NCBI RefSeq assembly: GCF_029784155.1
Contig: NC_073692.1
Coordinates: 275,994,913-276,058,912 of the forward strand
From: Uranotaenia lowii
Taxonomy: Eukaryota > Arthropoda > Insecta > Diptera > Culicidae
DNA length: 64,000 bases
Reading direction: 5' to 3'
Shown here: positions 23,092 through 33,830 of the stretch, piece after piece
How positions within the stretch are numbered: the stretch's first letter is position 1
Layout of the letters: every line of letters starts with the position of its first letter
The notes under the pieces: model-generated
Databases searched by the model: none
What the model saw: only the letters and a program-made list of their open reading frames with translations
What the model was told of the DNA's origin: nothing
Position numbers and translations under genes: made by a program

Positions 23092-24371
23092 TTGGAAGCG
23101 AATGAGGCGGAGAAGGACGTTTGTCCTAATTCATTTGTCAGAAGCGGGCTAAGGCGCTCGTCGGTTAGGAAACGCGCCGAGCCGGTGAGGACGCCTGTAG
23201 ACAGCGGAGAGAGCGGAGACCCCGTCGCTCAAGCTCAGCAGGTAGTCGAGGAACTCCTAAGCTCCCCGAAGCTTCAGGACCCTGAGACTCCTGCTGAGCT
23301 AGCGGTGACAGTGGCGGGTATGCAGAACCTTGTGGATTGTGTTATAAAGAAGTCTTAATCCACAAGGAAGTGTGGGAGAAGCTCGCCAACGTGACGTCGA
23401 GGCGAACAAAGCGGTGGGGAGCCTGTTCACTGCACCGGAGTGCCGGAAGAAGGCACGCGAAGATGTGGTGATCCCTCTGCGGACGGATACAATTCGACCG
23501 AAGAAGGTCAGCGGCAAGCGAAAAAGAGGGTCTCCAGAAGAAACGAGGCCAGGAGCCTTGAAAAAGCGTGCCCGGGATCCTAAGGTCCGGTACGATCCGG
23601 GCGTAAAAGAGGATGCAGAGAGAAGGCCAAGTTCCCGAAGCGAAATCTGGGTGGCAGACTGTTTAGCGCAAAAGGAAAAAGGCCACGAAGGCTAAACCCA
23701 AGTCCAAGCCCAAATCCAACCGGGTCATGGACAAAGGGGAGGTGTTGGTGGGTTGTCCTCCGCCAGATGAGGATAAGCGATAGGCTGGTAAGCCTAGGAG
23801 GGGATGTCAGGAGAATCCGCCGAACACGTTCCGGTGAGAAGATCATCGAACGCCGACTTGGCTCGACGGTGAAAAGCGAGGAGTATAGTGCGCTTACTCA
23901 GGAGATAGTTGGCGAAGCTGAGGAAATTCAAGCCCTTAGCACCACGGTTACCGTCCGGGTTGAAAAACTCGACGAGATAGCCACGGATGTTGAGGTGAAG
24001 GACGCACTGAAGGATCTGTGTCAGATCGAAACGATTCAGATTTCGGTCAGGATGCGGGAAGGTCCTCCCAAATCCGACACAGGTGGCTCTCATGAAATTT
24101 CCGGTTGCTGCAGTACTTAAGTGCGGGCAGCTAAAGGTGGGCTGGTCTATCTGCCAGATGGCCATCCCCCAGCAACCGGAAATATGTTTCCGTTGTGTGG
24201 AGTATGGGCACAAATCATTCGCCTGCAAGGGAGTGGCTTGTGTTGGCGGTGCGCTGAAGCCAGCCATACGGCGGCTAGTTGCATCAAAGACGCAAAGTGT
24301 CTCCACTGCGGTGGAGGACACAGGGCTGGCAACCCTAGGTGCCCCGCCTTTCAAAAGACGTCGGCTGCACC
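23092..24371 (+). pseudogene. R1-type ORF1 (Gag-like) with three zinc knuckles
   Basis: The N-terminal part is charged, with a basic run KKVSGKRKRGSP near 23500 and several frame changes between 23350 and 23770. A better preserved stretch contains LTQEIVGEAEEIQALSTTVT, then CFRCVEYGHKSFAC, CWRCAEASHTAASC and CLHCGGGHRAGNPRC in two frames. This triple CCHC arrangement near the C terminus is standard for R1 ORF1 proteins, which bind element RNA. Confidence 0.75.
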
Positions 24372-24650
24372 TTCGCGGGGATAGAAGCGGTCCAGATCAA
24401 CCTCAACCACTGCCACTCAGCACACCAGCTGTTGCAGCAGATGGCATTTGAGGAAATGCTGGATGTGGCGTTAGTGGCAGACCCGTATCGCAGGACCTCG
24501 GATGGCCGTTATTGGGTAACCGATAAAGCCAAACTGGCCACGATATGGGTTACAGGAAGATAAGCCATACAAGAGGTGGTGTCTGCTGGAGAGGAAGGCT
24601 TCGTGATAGTCAAGGTCACCGGGATCTTTGTCTGTAGCTGCTACGTGTGC
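24372..24650 (+). pseudogene. R1-type ORF2, N-terminal endonuclease fragment
   Basis: The frame reads VQINLNHCHSAHQLLQQMA, VDVAL-like LDVALVADPYR, DGRYWVTDKAKLATIWVTGR, then a stop, then EEGFVIVKV. The opening QINLNHC and the EPYR-like segment are hallmarks of the R1 apurinic-type endonuclease; the usual Glu of EPYR is Asp here. The rest of the domain and the reverse transcriptase are deleted. Confidence 0.75.
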
Positions 24651-24664
24651 AGCGGCTGATGAAC

Positions 24665-25164
24665 CTGCGAGTAATCAGCGCAACCAAACGGTGTCCTCGG
24701 TAGCTGCTGATGTGGTGGCGGGGGTCATGCCCATCTCGGTTTTGCTAGAGGAAGATATCTTCTGCTACGAGCACAGGCAAATGCCCGATGTGCGGAAACA
24801 TGCCAGAGAGGCCTCGATGTCCAACTGGCAGCGCCAGTGGGACAGCTCGGAACGTGGCCAGTGGACTCACCGCTTGATCCCTAACGTCGGATCCCGGATG
24901 TACCGGAGACATGAAGAGGTGGATTCCTGCATAAAACAGTTCTTAACTGGTCACGAATGCTTCATGAAGTAACACCATCGGTTTGGACACGTGGCCTCGC
25001 CACTCTGACCAACCTGTGGTGCCACAATCGAGACACCAAAGCACGTAGTGTTCAACTGTCTGAGGATCGAAGGGGTACGTGCTAATATGTTCGCCACCTG
25101 CAGACCAAACACGACTGCTGACAACATAGTGCGGAGGAGTTGAAACCACCACCAGTCCACGACC
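24665..25164 (+). pseudogene. R1-type ORF2, C-terminal zinc-binding region
   Basis: The frame contains MSNWQRQWDSSERGQWTHRL, IPNVGSRM, FLTGHECFMKYLHRFGHV, then after a shift LCPTCGATIETPKHVVFNC. The Cys-x2-Cys, His, Cys pattern is the conserved C-terminal finger of R1 ORF2. It directly follows the endonuclease fragment because the intervening polymerase is gone. Confidence 0.75.
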
Positions 25165-26118
25165 GGTGCACAGTGCAGTGGTCCGAAAGGGCTAAAAGTG
25201 AAACTCTTTTCGTTGCGCCTCTGTCTTTCATCTTATCTCTTAAGTGTCTTCAGAACATTTGTTTCTTTAAATATACTTCATAATTTGTATACATCAATTT
25301 AGTTCAAGCTTCAATGTAGTTCATTAGTTTAAAAAAAATCCACTTGCACGTTTTTGCAATAAGCGCTTGTGAAGTTGAGTAAAAATAAAACTTAAATTGT
25401 TGTAGAGAAATGAATCCAACTTAGATGAAATTTCAGGGACGAGATAAGAGAAAATCGATGTTGCCGTGCTTAAAAATGTCCAAACTTCATTCCAACTACC
25501 GTAAAATGAAATAATGGGAATAGAAATAGACCAAGAAAAATGATTATGATCACATGGGAGAATTATTCCCTTCATTCCGATAGACATCGACACTCAACCA
25601 GTATAATATTCATACGCCAGGTTGGTCTCCTGTAGTAGAATGTTAATACATGGGCCCCGGAGAGGCGCAAGATGTGGGTTCAAGTCCTACCGGGAGACAA
25701 GGCGAATTTTTTTCGCATTTTTTTCAACATCGATTTTCTCTTATTATTAGTCCCTGAAATTTCATGTAAGTTGGATTCATTTCTCTACAAAAAAAAATCG
25801 CTGACTGAATGTTTGAGTCAAGACCCATCTCTGGGTCGCAGTTTAAAAACAAAACTTAAAGTTGCAATAACTTGGCTAGGAAACGTCGTAGAATGTTGAA
25901 ATCTTGTGCCAAACATGTGATTTGAAACAAAAATGTGAAATAAAAAATTTAGAATTTTCAATTTTTTTTATAGTGGACTTTGACTCACTTTTGATGCTTT
26001 CAAGTTATGAAGCATATTTAAAGAAGCAAATATTCTGAAGACACTTAAGAGATAAGATAAAAGACAGAGGCGCTACGAAGAAAGTTCCACTTCTAGCACT
26101 TTAGGACCACAGTGCGTT
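25165..26118. mobile_element. fold-back element with arms of about 300-400 bp
   Basis: 25165-25475 and 25713-26118 are inverted copies. Outer parts share AGTGGTCC, then CGCCTCTGTCTTT and CTTAAGTGTCTTCAGAA, and inner parts share ACATCGATTTTCTCTTAT and TTGGATTCATTTCTCTACA. A loop of about 240 bp lies between them and holds a tRNA-like sequence. The right arm carries an extra 80 bp or so. I cannot fix the outermost base or a target duplication. No coding capacity. Confidence 0.8.
25625..25698 (+). tRNA. tRNA-like sequence (degraded; pseudo-tRNA or SINE head)
   Basis: The acceptor strands TCTCCTG and CGGGAGA pair over 7 bp with one G-T, followed by T and A at positions 8 and 9. A short D stem GTA/TAC closes a 9-nt loop. 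The T arm is canonical: GTGGG, loop TTCAAGT, CCTAC. A box-B-like GGTTCAAGTCC is therefore present. The anticodon arm does not fold properly, so no anticodon can be read and function as a tRNA is unlikely. A run of seven T follows at 25707, a possible polymerase III stop. It lies in the loop of the fold-back element. Confidence 0.45.
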
Positions 26119-26130
26119 GTAAAGGAGACT

Positions 26131-27060
26131 ATATCTTCTGCGTATGCCGAGCTGCCTGGTATGTCGCTCGTCTGTGTGTAGGATACCCCCAACGTTACCA
26201 TCGTGGAGCATCCGAGTCGAACGCCCTCTACGACGGAGGCTGTGGGGATAAGACATGACCTTCTCCGCAGTTGAACTCGTAGGGGGAAGAGTATTCACGT
26301 CGCGGAGTACTCTCGTGTAGAGTGGTCTCACGTCGCCGTCGGATGAGCCACTTGAGTCGGGTAGGCTGTTATCACCGTTGGGATTCATCTGAGTCGCAAG
26401 CGTTAAAGACCGGTACGTATTTATGCTGTGACAGGCGCGAGTCTAGGATAAGCTGCTCTCGATTCGGCACACGGCGGGCAAAAACCCTAGGGTTGCCAGC
26501 CAATAAGGGAGGAGGAAGACCGGACTACGGTCGGAGTAGAATGTCCTTTCGGCGGGGAGCATTCGAGTAGTGTGCGTCCGATCCTAGCAGTAAGGTTTTT
26601 AAAGATAAGAATCTACCTTCTGCGTACGCCGAGCTGTTAGGTGCGTCGCGAACGTTGTGTAGGAAGCTGCGGGGATAAGACTTGAACTTCTTCACAGTCG
26701 AACTCGTAGGGGGAAGAGCATTTACGCCGCGAAATACTCTCGGGTAGGGTGACTTCACGTCGTCGGCGGTTGAGTCACTCGAGTCCGTGTAGGATGACGC
26801 CGGGAATCATCCGAGTAGTTTCGTGAAGTCTCGGACGTGTGCTGTGACAGGCGCGTGTCCAAGATAAGGTGCTCTCGATTCGGCACACGGACGGGCAAAG
26901 AGAAGAGGGTCTCGAGCCAAACCAAGCGGAGCCAAGATCTCGAGTCTTTAGAGGAAAGGGCATTGGTCTCTTGCAGTGGTCTCGAACAGAGGCGGAGCGC
27001 ACGATAGTCGTGGAAACCAAGCGAGCCTCGAGTTGCGAGTAAAGGCCGGACCTCGAGTCG
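26131..27060. repeat. two diverged GC-rich tandem units of about 420-480 bp
   Basis: Unit 1 (about 26131-26580) and unit 2 (about 26605-27060) share CTTCTGCGTAYGCCGAGCTG, AACTCGTAGGGGGAAGAG and GCTGTGACAGGCGCG at offsets of 482, 427 and 417 bp. Unit 1 has an extra 50 bp near its start. On the minus strand both encode variants of LPPTSSTxxK and a YPRS-like stretch. The units may be diverged LTR or leader sequence of an element related to the copia remnant further right, but I cannot show that. Confidence 0.6.
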
Positions 27061-27114
27061 TTAGAGGAGGGGTACAGCCTTCGATGCAGGTGTGGATGGG
27101 AATTATGAACAGAG

Positions 27115-27200
27115 GCCCCAGGTGGACTTTATGGCGTAGGGGTGCTTAGTATCATGAGTCGGCCAATTGCACCCATGGACCCAGAGTAGCATACTGGGGG
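27115..27200 (-). repeat. segment shared, inverted, with 30420-30510
   Basis: The two places share CCAATTGCACCCATGGACCC and AGAGTAGCA plus the flanking CCCCAGGTGGACTTT. One copy abuts the tandem units, the other abuts the copia pol remnant. It may be the end of one insertion type present at both sites. Confidence 0.6.
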
Positions 27201-27299
27201 GACTCGGTAGCTAGCCGTGTCTTGGAATGCAATCCGTGAAAAGGATTTACCACCTGGGTGATCAACTAATAAAAAAATGAAAATATATGAAACAGAAAA

Positions 27300-30109
27300 A
27301 GCAAACTTAAAATTCCTGTAACCTTTTTCACGTGCGTTAAAATGCTTCAAAATGTTCTACAAAGTTTTGATTCCACTTTAAATATTGATGCACCAAAATT
27401 TGTTTTATTTTAAAGTGTTTACAGAATCAATTACAATTTTTTTCACAATTTTCATATTTTCCGTGAAATGTTCCATATAAATTTTATTTTTTTTTCTTTT
27501 TCTTTTTTAACATAGTCTGTTTTATTATAACACTGATCTTACATTCAACTTTTCAAATTTTATATACTGTGAATTAGACAAATTTAAAGCTTAATTCGTG
27601 ACAGACTCACTGCTAAGCTTTTTTGCCAGGTAGAAAGTATGTTTTGGAAAATTTGCTGCAATTAAATCAACCCTTTCTGATACGTCGCTGAAAGTTTGCT
27701 CAGAATCAAGCATCGAAATTCACACGCTAACTTTTGGTTACCTCTTAAAGGCGTTAAATTGACCCGTTATTGAGAACCTCCACGCTCTGTCAAATAACGG
27801 GTAATTTTGTCGGGTCAATATTACTCCTTATGTCAAAAAGCATGAGTCTGCTTCAAAGAGGTAGTTTTAGATGTTGTTGCATTCATACTGTTGTTATACA
27901 TTTGTCTGGTAAATTGCCAGCGATGAGATAGATTGTAAGTATTTGACTGATTATTTTTATTGATTCCTTTCTGAAATTAGGATGCATTCATATTGTTATT
28001 ATTTCAGAGCTGCACAGTTCTGGATGAGTTCGACTAAAATAAGCCGATGTTTGAATGTCGATTCGCGGTGGATTAATATTTAGGGTAAATTTAAATTTGA
28101 AAATAATTTGAAAGTACTTATAACTTATTGTCATTTAAATAATTCTCTATCCGGGTTCTATCCGGAAAAAGGAGTTCTCCCAGCCTTAGTGAATAGCGAG
28201 TCAAAAGTAAGACTTCTATAACTAACGGAAGGTTTCTAGATGCACTCTCAAAAAAAAACGAAAACTGATTGTTTTCAGGTGTCACAAAAAGAAAAGTAAA
28301 CGAACCAAAAACTTTTGTATAATCGGTATAAAATTATGAGGTTGGTTAAAAATAAAACCACTTTATTTACACTATCTAAAATTTTTGTAAAAAAATGACC
28401 TGCAGAAAAAGAATAAGAAAAAGATTTTGAACTAATCAATAAGCGAGTTAAATTGAAATTAACAGCAGTCATGGTCTGCTACTGCCGTCATTTTTCTAAC
28501 GAGTGAAATCATGTCAAGTAATACGGATAAAGCCGTCAACCGATGAAAATTGACTTTCCCGGAAAGTGCGTGACCTAAACAAATTGACCCAATCTGAACT
28601 CTTAGTATTTATCCGCAATGTTTGATCCCAAACGAACCGCAATTACCCCAAGCGGAAACTTAAAAGTTCAATCTCTCGACATAAATCCGGAGCCACCTAC
28701 CCGAATCGCCGTAATGTGGTCAATTTGTTGGCAGTTCCATTCTAACCTCAGGCAGGGTGCGCTGCGAAACGGTGACTAATTTTGTATCACTTTTCTCGAA
28801 TATGGTTGTCATCTTGAAGTTTTTCTAGATGAGTTCTCCGGACCGGAAAGATCGACATACAGCCTTCGCTGTTAAACGATTTATCTTACTGTTTTTCATC
28901 AGAGGACAGTTTGAGCTAAACAAGAGGCACTCGGGGTAGCAAAGAAGCGACGAAAACACGGAAACTGCAATCATAAAACCATTTGTCCGGAAGGCAAAAT
29001 TTATCCCAGGCGAAAAATTTGAATATTGACAACAGATTTTCACCTCATCTAACCTAATGACACGAGTCGATTCAGCCGACAGTCACCGCTGCACCACCGT
29101 TTATAGTAGTTTTGGCTTTTTGTTCGACTTCCGGTTTCCGGCTCATCCGGTGGATTGGGATTTTCTAATTAGAGGCTTGCACCGGCAGGATCGATTGCAA
29201 TGGTAGAAATTAGACATTGATATTAGATATTTAAAAAAAAAATGTTTTAATTTTCATGTTGGTAACAAGAAAACTTTTTGAAAATTTAACTACAAGATTT
29301 CAACATTTCCAATAGGGGAAAACTGTACAGAATGCATCAGATAAGCATAAACGCTATGTACAGCGCTATCAATCATTTTAGAACCAAATTGAACGTGTAT
29401 AGCGATTCAGTGACCTAATTTTCGTCTTTCATACGGCTTTAAAAATATACTAATGGTATACTATGTCTATAATTATATTATGAGAACTCCATTTTATGGT
29501 AATACTAGCTTACCCGGTGTGCTTTGCTACCCCTTCTATGGAAAAATCTTAGTTGTAAAATTGTTTTGATTTAATTAAATTCTAATTATATTTAAAAATT
29601 ATTCAAAAGCGAACTAAACCCCCCCCCCCCCCCCCCCCCTACCCTTTTTGAATACGGAGGGATTTGAAAGTGTTGAAAACACAGGTTTCAGTAGTGGAAA
29701 AGATTTAATTTTATTTCGTTTCGTCTATGAGGTCATTAGAATATAACTATATTAATTAGCGATAGCTTATTGTCACTTTCCACTTCTTATATTCCCTAAC
29801 CGGGAAAGTACTCATTTCTCAATGAGTACTTTGAAACTCTTACCCAGAATATCTGGCAACACTGTTGTATTACCACGAACCAAACTTGAGTAGTCTCGCT
29901 GAACCATGTGATGATGTAAACATTCGTACCGCGTTTATCATCATCACCAGTCATCAGCAATAATCGATCCTATTGTCTCAATTGCAAATTGCACGTAGCA
30001 AAGAGACAAAACCAATACACGTGGTTTTGGAGGATCAGCAGATTCCTTCTGCTGCAAGAATATCGATCTTTCGGAACCTATCCGAACCGTTAGTATCAAC
30101 ACCTCCCCT
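27300..30109. other. no gene recognised; island 28490-29170, homopolymer at 29619
   Basis: The stretch is AT-rich apart from the island at 28490-29170, which is not repeated in the window. 29619-29639 is a run of 21 C. 29505-29530 reads TAGCTTACCCGGTGTGC, a motif often seen at the start of dispersed insect repeats, but I cannot delimit an element there. Confidence 0.45.
27758..27819. repeat. competing inverted repeats
   Basis: The 5' arm 27758-27771 can pair either as ACCCGTTATT with AATAACGGGT (27793-27802) or as ATTGACCCG with CGGGTCAAT (27811-27819). Both pairings use the same ACCCG, so they exclude each other. Whether this is transcribed is unknown. Confidence 0.6.
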
Positions 30110-31940
30110 CAATTCGTCAAATGAGAATGCTGAACAGCTTCGCGTGCGTCGCCGCATCAGCTGGCTGATCTCCAGAAAAGATGTGTCTCAAAGAAAGCTG
30201 ACCGCTTCTTACGATCTCCCTGATGAATGCATACTTCACGTCCAGATGCTTTATCCGCTGATGGGTCCCCGCTTCTTCCAGGTACTGGATGCAAGGAATG
30301 TTGTCCTCCATTAACGTGAAAGGAGTGCTAACCACACTCAATTTGCTCAGTGCGCTAACCGCAGCACAGATATCTGGTCTCGAAGATGTCGCCGAATTTT
30401 GAAGCGTTCCACCAGTTTGCTACTCTGGGTCCATGGGTGCAATTGGACGACTCATGATAAAATGCAAAGGAACACTGTACACCCTACGTCACAAAGTCCA
30501 CCTGGGGTCACTAACCTTTGTTCCCACCTCGAACTGTTTGACACACTATATTTCAATAGTGGGAGGTCAATTGGCGCTGGTGCGCTCCAAGGCAATACTC
30601 GTTTCCGAATCCTCAGTCAGCAATACCTCATTCTAACACAACTCGATGTGCAATCCCTCCTTTGACGAGTTAGGACCCGACATCTCATCGAGTGAAAGAG
30701 GTCCTCATGTAGCGCAACTACTAACTTTGTGGATCTAGTCCAGGTCAGGAGCCAAGCATCCTAAGCCACGTGTAGGACTCCTCCGAACTCTCTAGTTTCA
30801 ATTCCCGAAACGCGTGTCGAACCCTGACACCTCCGGCATAAAACAGTGCCTCACTGACACTGACGTGTATAACACGTCTCTAAGTGATCGGCCCACCATT
30901 GGCCACCATTTTGCGCATCTTCTCGTTTTTCGAGTCGGGACTCACCGAAACGCAAAACGAGTTGGCGATCTTTATCCCTCCGGTCACGTCCCCATTTCAG
31001 GGCCATGACCCCCCGAACGCGTGTTGGATCCTCACCCTTACACCCAAGTACTGGTACCTAGGTACACGGGTGCACCACTTCTTTCACGCGGGTTTGACAG
31101 ACCCGTCGACAGCCTCTAGTGGGTTTAGTGGTAGTTCTCTTTGCATATGCAATACGCCGGACTTGCAGACACGTTTGCGCCCTGGACCACGAGGAGGTGG
31201 AACTACCAATCCAGAGCACGTCATCCTTTGGTAACTGCATGGAGATAACCTCTTCTAAATTTCCATTCAGGAATGAAGTTTTAACGTCCATCTGATGAAC
31301 GACCGTATTCGTTCACCAATGACAAGACAGGTCCGAACGCTCTCCATCTTGGCGACCGAAAAGTATGATTCCCAGTGGTCTAATCCTGGTCTTTGGGAAC
31401 ACCCTTTCGCGACCAATCAAGCCTTGTAGCGACCATCGTCCTTCACGGTGAACACCCACTTGGATAGGATGAGTTACCTGTAGCCCGGGGGCAAGCAAAC
31501 CGATTCCCAAGTCTCGTTCTCCTGCAGGGCTGTCATCTCCCCGTCGATGACGACCTTGCAGAAATCCCAGTCGTCCCGGTGCTTCAGCTCATTGAAGTTC
31601 TGAGGTAGCTCCTCATGAAAAACAGCGGCTAAGTTAGCCACGTTAACCACTGTGTTTATGTTCTCTTGTTTGCTGACTTCGTCTCAGGGCTGATTCAGGG
31701 GTGATGGAATCTTGGTCATCATCGTCATCGTGCTAATGTACCACAGTGTGATCCGGATCAGCAGGCACATCAGCTGACCGTTAGGATGTGTTTTCTGTTG
31801 TTCGAACGTCGGCAGACCGCTCGAATGTGTTTTCAGATGCACGTCATCGACTGACTGTTAGGAAATTGGCTGTTGTTCTGGCTCATACACATCGTCTAAC
31901 CGCTCAAATGTGATGGCATCTGGTGGCCGTTCGACAGGCT
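30110..31940 (-). pseudogene. Ty1/copia pol remnant (RT and RNase H)
   Basis: From right to left on the minus strand: LPQNFNELKHRDDW and DGEMTALQ (about 31560), WELV-like plus LPPG and KTRI (31510-31313), the reverse transcriptase motif MDVKTSFLNGNLEEVISMQL (31291), SRPDICAAVSALSK (about 30400-30360), and an RNase H end with EDNIPCIQYLEEAGTHQR, IKHLDVKYAFIRE and QPADAATHA (30310-30140). These are pol motifs of copia-type retrotransposons. The frame is broken and about 800 bp of unrelated GC-rich DNA sits between the RT motif and the RPDI motif. It is a different lineage from the intact copia element at 39319-43669. Confidence 0.75.
30420..31235. mobile_element. GC-rich unassigned insertion in the copia remnant
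   Basis: The block separates two parts of one pol frame and is GC-richer than both. It begins with the segment shared with 27115-27200. Repeated CTGACACC/CACTGAC and CACCATT units occur at 30820-30910. I recognise no coding motif, and no target duplication is obvious. Confidence 0.4.
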
Positions 31941-33830
31941 GATTTTTTTTTTTTATTATGCCAATTCATCATTACATTTATATTACATTATAACATTACA
32001 TTTGGTGTTCAGTTCAATAATGAACTGTCCAGAGCCCTATAGAAGATCAAAAGTAAAAATATTGTATAAAATTGGCCCAAGTATACTGCCCTGAGGGACA
32101 CCAGCTCCAATGGGTGTCCTTTCAGAGCATGAATTTTAATAGCTTACTTGTAAGAATCGGCTAGTCAAAATATTTTGAATAATTTTGGTGAGATATACAG
32201 AAAAATCAAATCAAGCTAATTTAGCTACTAAACCTTTGTGCCAAACACTGTCAAAGGCTCTTTCAATATCTAGAAGAGCAACACCAGTTAAATAACTTTC
32301 AGATTTGCTAGCGTTAATCATATTAGTTACACTCACCAGCTGATGTGTAGTAGAATGGAAATGACGAAAACCAAATTGTTCATCAGGGAAAATAGAATAC
32401 TGATTAAATCATCATTCTATTCAAAATAACTCTTTCAGATAAATTTCTTAAAGAAGGAAGCAAACTAATTGGTCGATAACTTGAAGGCTCTTCCAGGTTT
32501 AAAAATTGGAGTTACTTTGGCATTTTTCCATTTATTGGGAAAATAAGCCAAGTGTAAACATTTTTTGAAGATTTTAACTTAAAAATTTAAAGTGATTTCT
32601 TCAGGCAAAATCCCATCCTCCCCCAGGAGTTCATATTTTTAATTTTTTTGAAAATCAATTTAAGTTCATCAATATTCATCTCACAAAAACTTTCAAACAC
32701 ATTTTGCTTAGAAAGAATATCATCAAATTCTAGGGAATTTTGAGCTTCAATTGGACTTACAACGTTTAAATTAAAATCATGAGCAAACTCAAATTGTTGG
32801 GCTAATTTTTTAGCTTTTTCTGCATTAGTTAAAAGAAGTTTATTTCCACCTTTCAAAGTAGGAATTGGCTTCTGGGGCTTTTTCAGAATTTTAGTTAATT
32901 TTCAAAATCGCTTTGAGTAGGGTTTTATGTCCTCTGCTGCTTTAGCTAAATTTTCATTACGAATAAAATTTAAACGACGTTTGATCTCTTTTTGAAGGTC
33001 GCAATAAATAAATTTCAAAAAAGGATCCCTAGTACGTTGATATTAGCGCGATGGCGTCGACGAATGTTCTTCAGTCATTTCAAAAACTGAAAATCATCAT
33101 CGATCGAAGGTTGATTAAGTTTATGTTTAACTTTAGGTATTGAAGTGGCTTTAGCATTGACTATTGAAGTTGTCAAATTTTCTACAGCCAAATCGATATC
33201 TTCTATTGAATTCAGTGGAACGTTTACATCTAAATTACGTTCAATAAACTTCCTATATTGCTCCCAGTCAGTTTTTTGAAAGTTAAAAGTTGATTTTAAA
33301 GGGTTTTCAATGAGACTTTGGGATACAGTAAAAGTTACTAGAAGGTGGTCTGAATCGAGGTCCGCATGAGTAACTAATTGACTACAATGCTCGCCTAAAT
33401 TCGTTAGAACCAAAGCAATTGTGGAGGGATTTCTAATTGAAGAGAAACAAGTATGCCCATTAAGATATTCAACACTATAATAATCTGCAGACTCAAAATA
33501 TTCCTATTAGATTTTTAGGAAAAGTTAATCCAAGATCGGTGTTTTGCATTAAAGTCACCAATAATAAAAAAATGATATATTTCTGGAAAGTTTTTGTAAA
33601 TCTCCCTTCAAAAACTATTTCTGTTCACCGCTACATTGGAAAGGCTAATATGCGCAACAGTTATAATTTTCCCCATAGACGTTTCTTATTCAATTCCAAG
33701 TTTCTAACACATCTGTATTGAAAGAAGGAAGATGTCTAAATTTGAGACGACTATTGATGACAATGGCTACACCTTGTCGATCAAGTTGATCATTTCACAA
33801 AATATTAATGAAAGAATCTCAAATTATATT
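31941..33830 (-). mobile_element. Jockey-clade LINE remnant with poly(A) tail
   Basis: The tail is a T run at 31944-31958 on the plus strand, so the element reads leftward. Its insertion edge abuts the copia remnant. Endonuclease and reverse transcriptase parts are present, but from about 32060 the sequence passes directly to the tail, so the C-terminal half of the polymerase and the rest of ORF2 are deleted. No ORF1 is seen upstream within the recognisable part. Confidence 0.7.
32050..33800 (-). pseudogene. Jockey-clade ORF2 (endonuclease end and RT N-terminal half)
   Basis: From right to left: endonuclease pieces including a GDFNAKH-like segment around 33540, DLDSDHLLVTFTVSQ (about 33360), the linker NFQKTDWEQYRKFIE, LKLIFKKIKNMNSWG with a degenerate K-SPG-D region (32640-32590), EQFGFRHFHSTTHQLVSV (about 32370), LTGVALLDIERAFDSVWH (about 32270) and GVPQGSILGP (about 32090). 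The order and spacing are those of Jockey elements such as the Juan group. Several stops and shifts are present. Confidence 0.75.

Larger units (their letters stand above)
22700..25164 (+). mobile_element. R1-clade non-LTR retrotransposon remnant
   Basis: The order is a putative 5' leader with three copies of CCCCACA (about 22955-22982), a Gag-like ORF1 (23092-24371), the start of ORF2 with an endonuclease (24372-24650), and then the C-terminal end of ORF2 (24665-25160). The whole reverse transcriptase is missing between about 24650 and 24670. Endonuclease and C-terminal motifs are those of the R1 clade, which includes rDNA-specific and dispersed elements; there is no rDNA in the window. The frame is broken many times. 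Confidence 0.75.
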
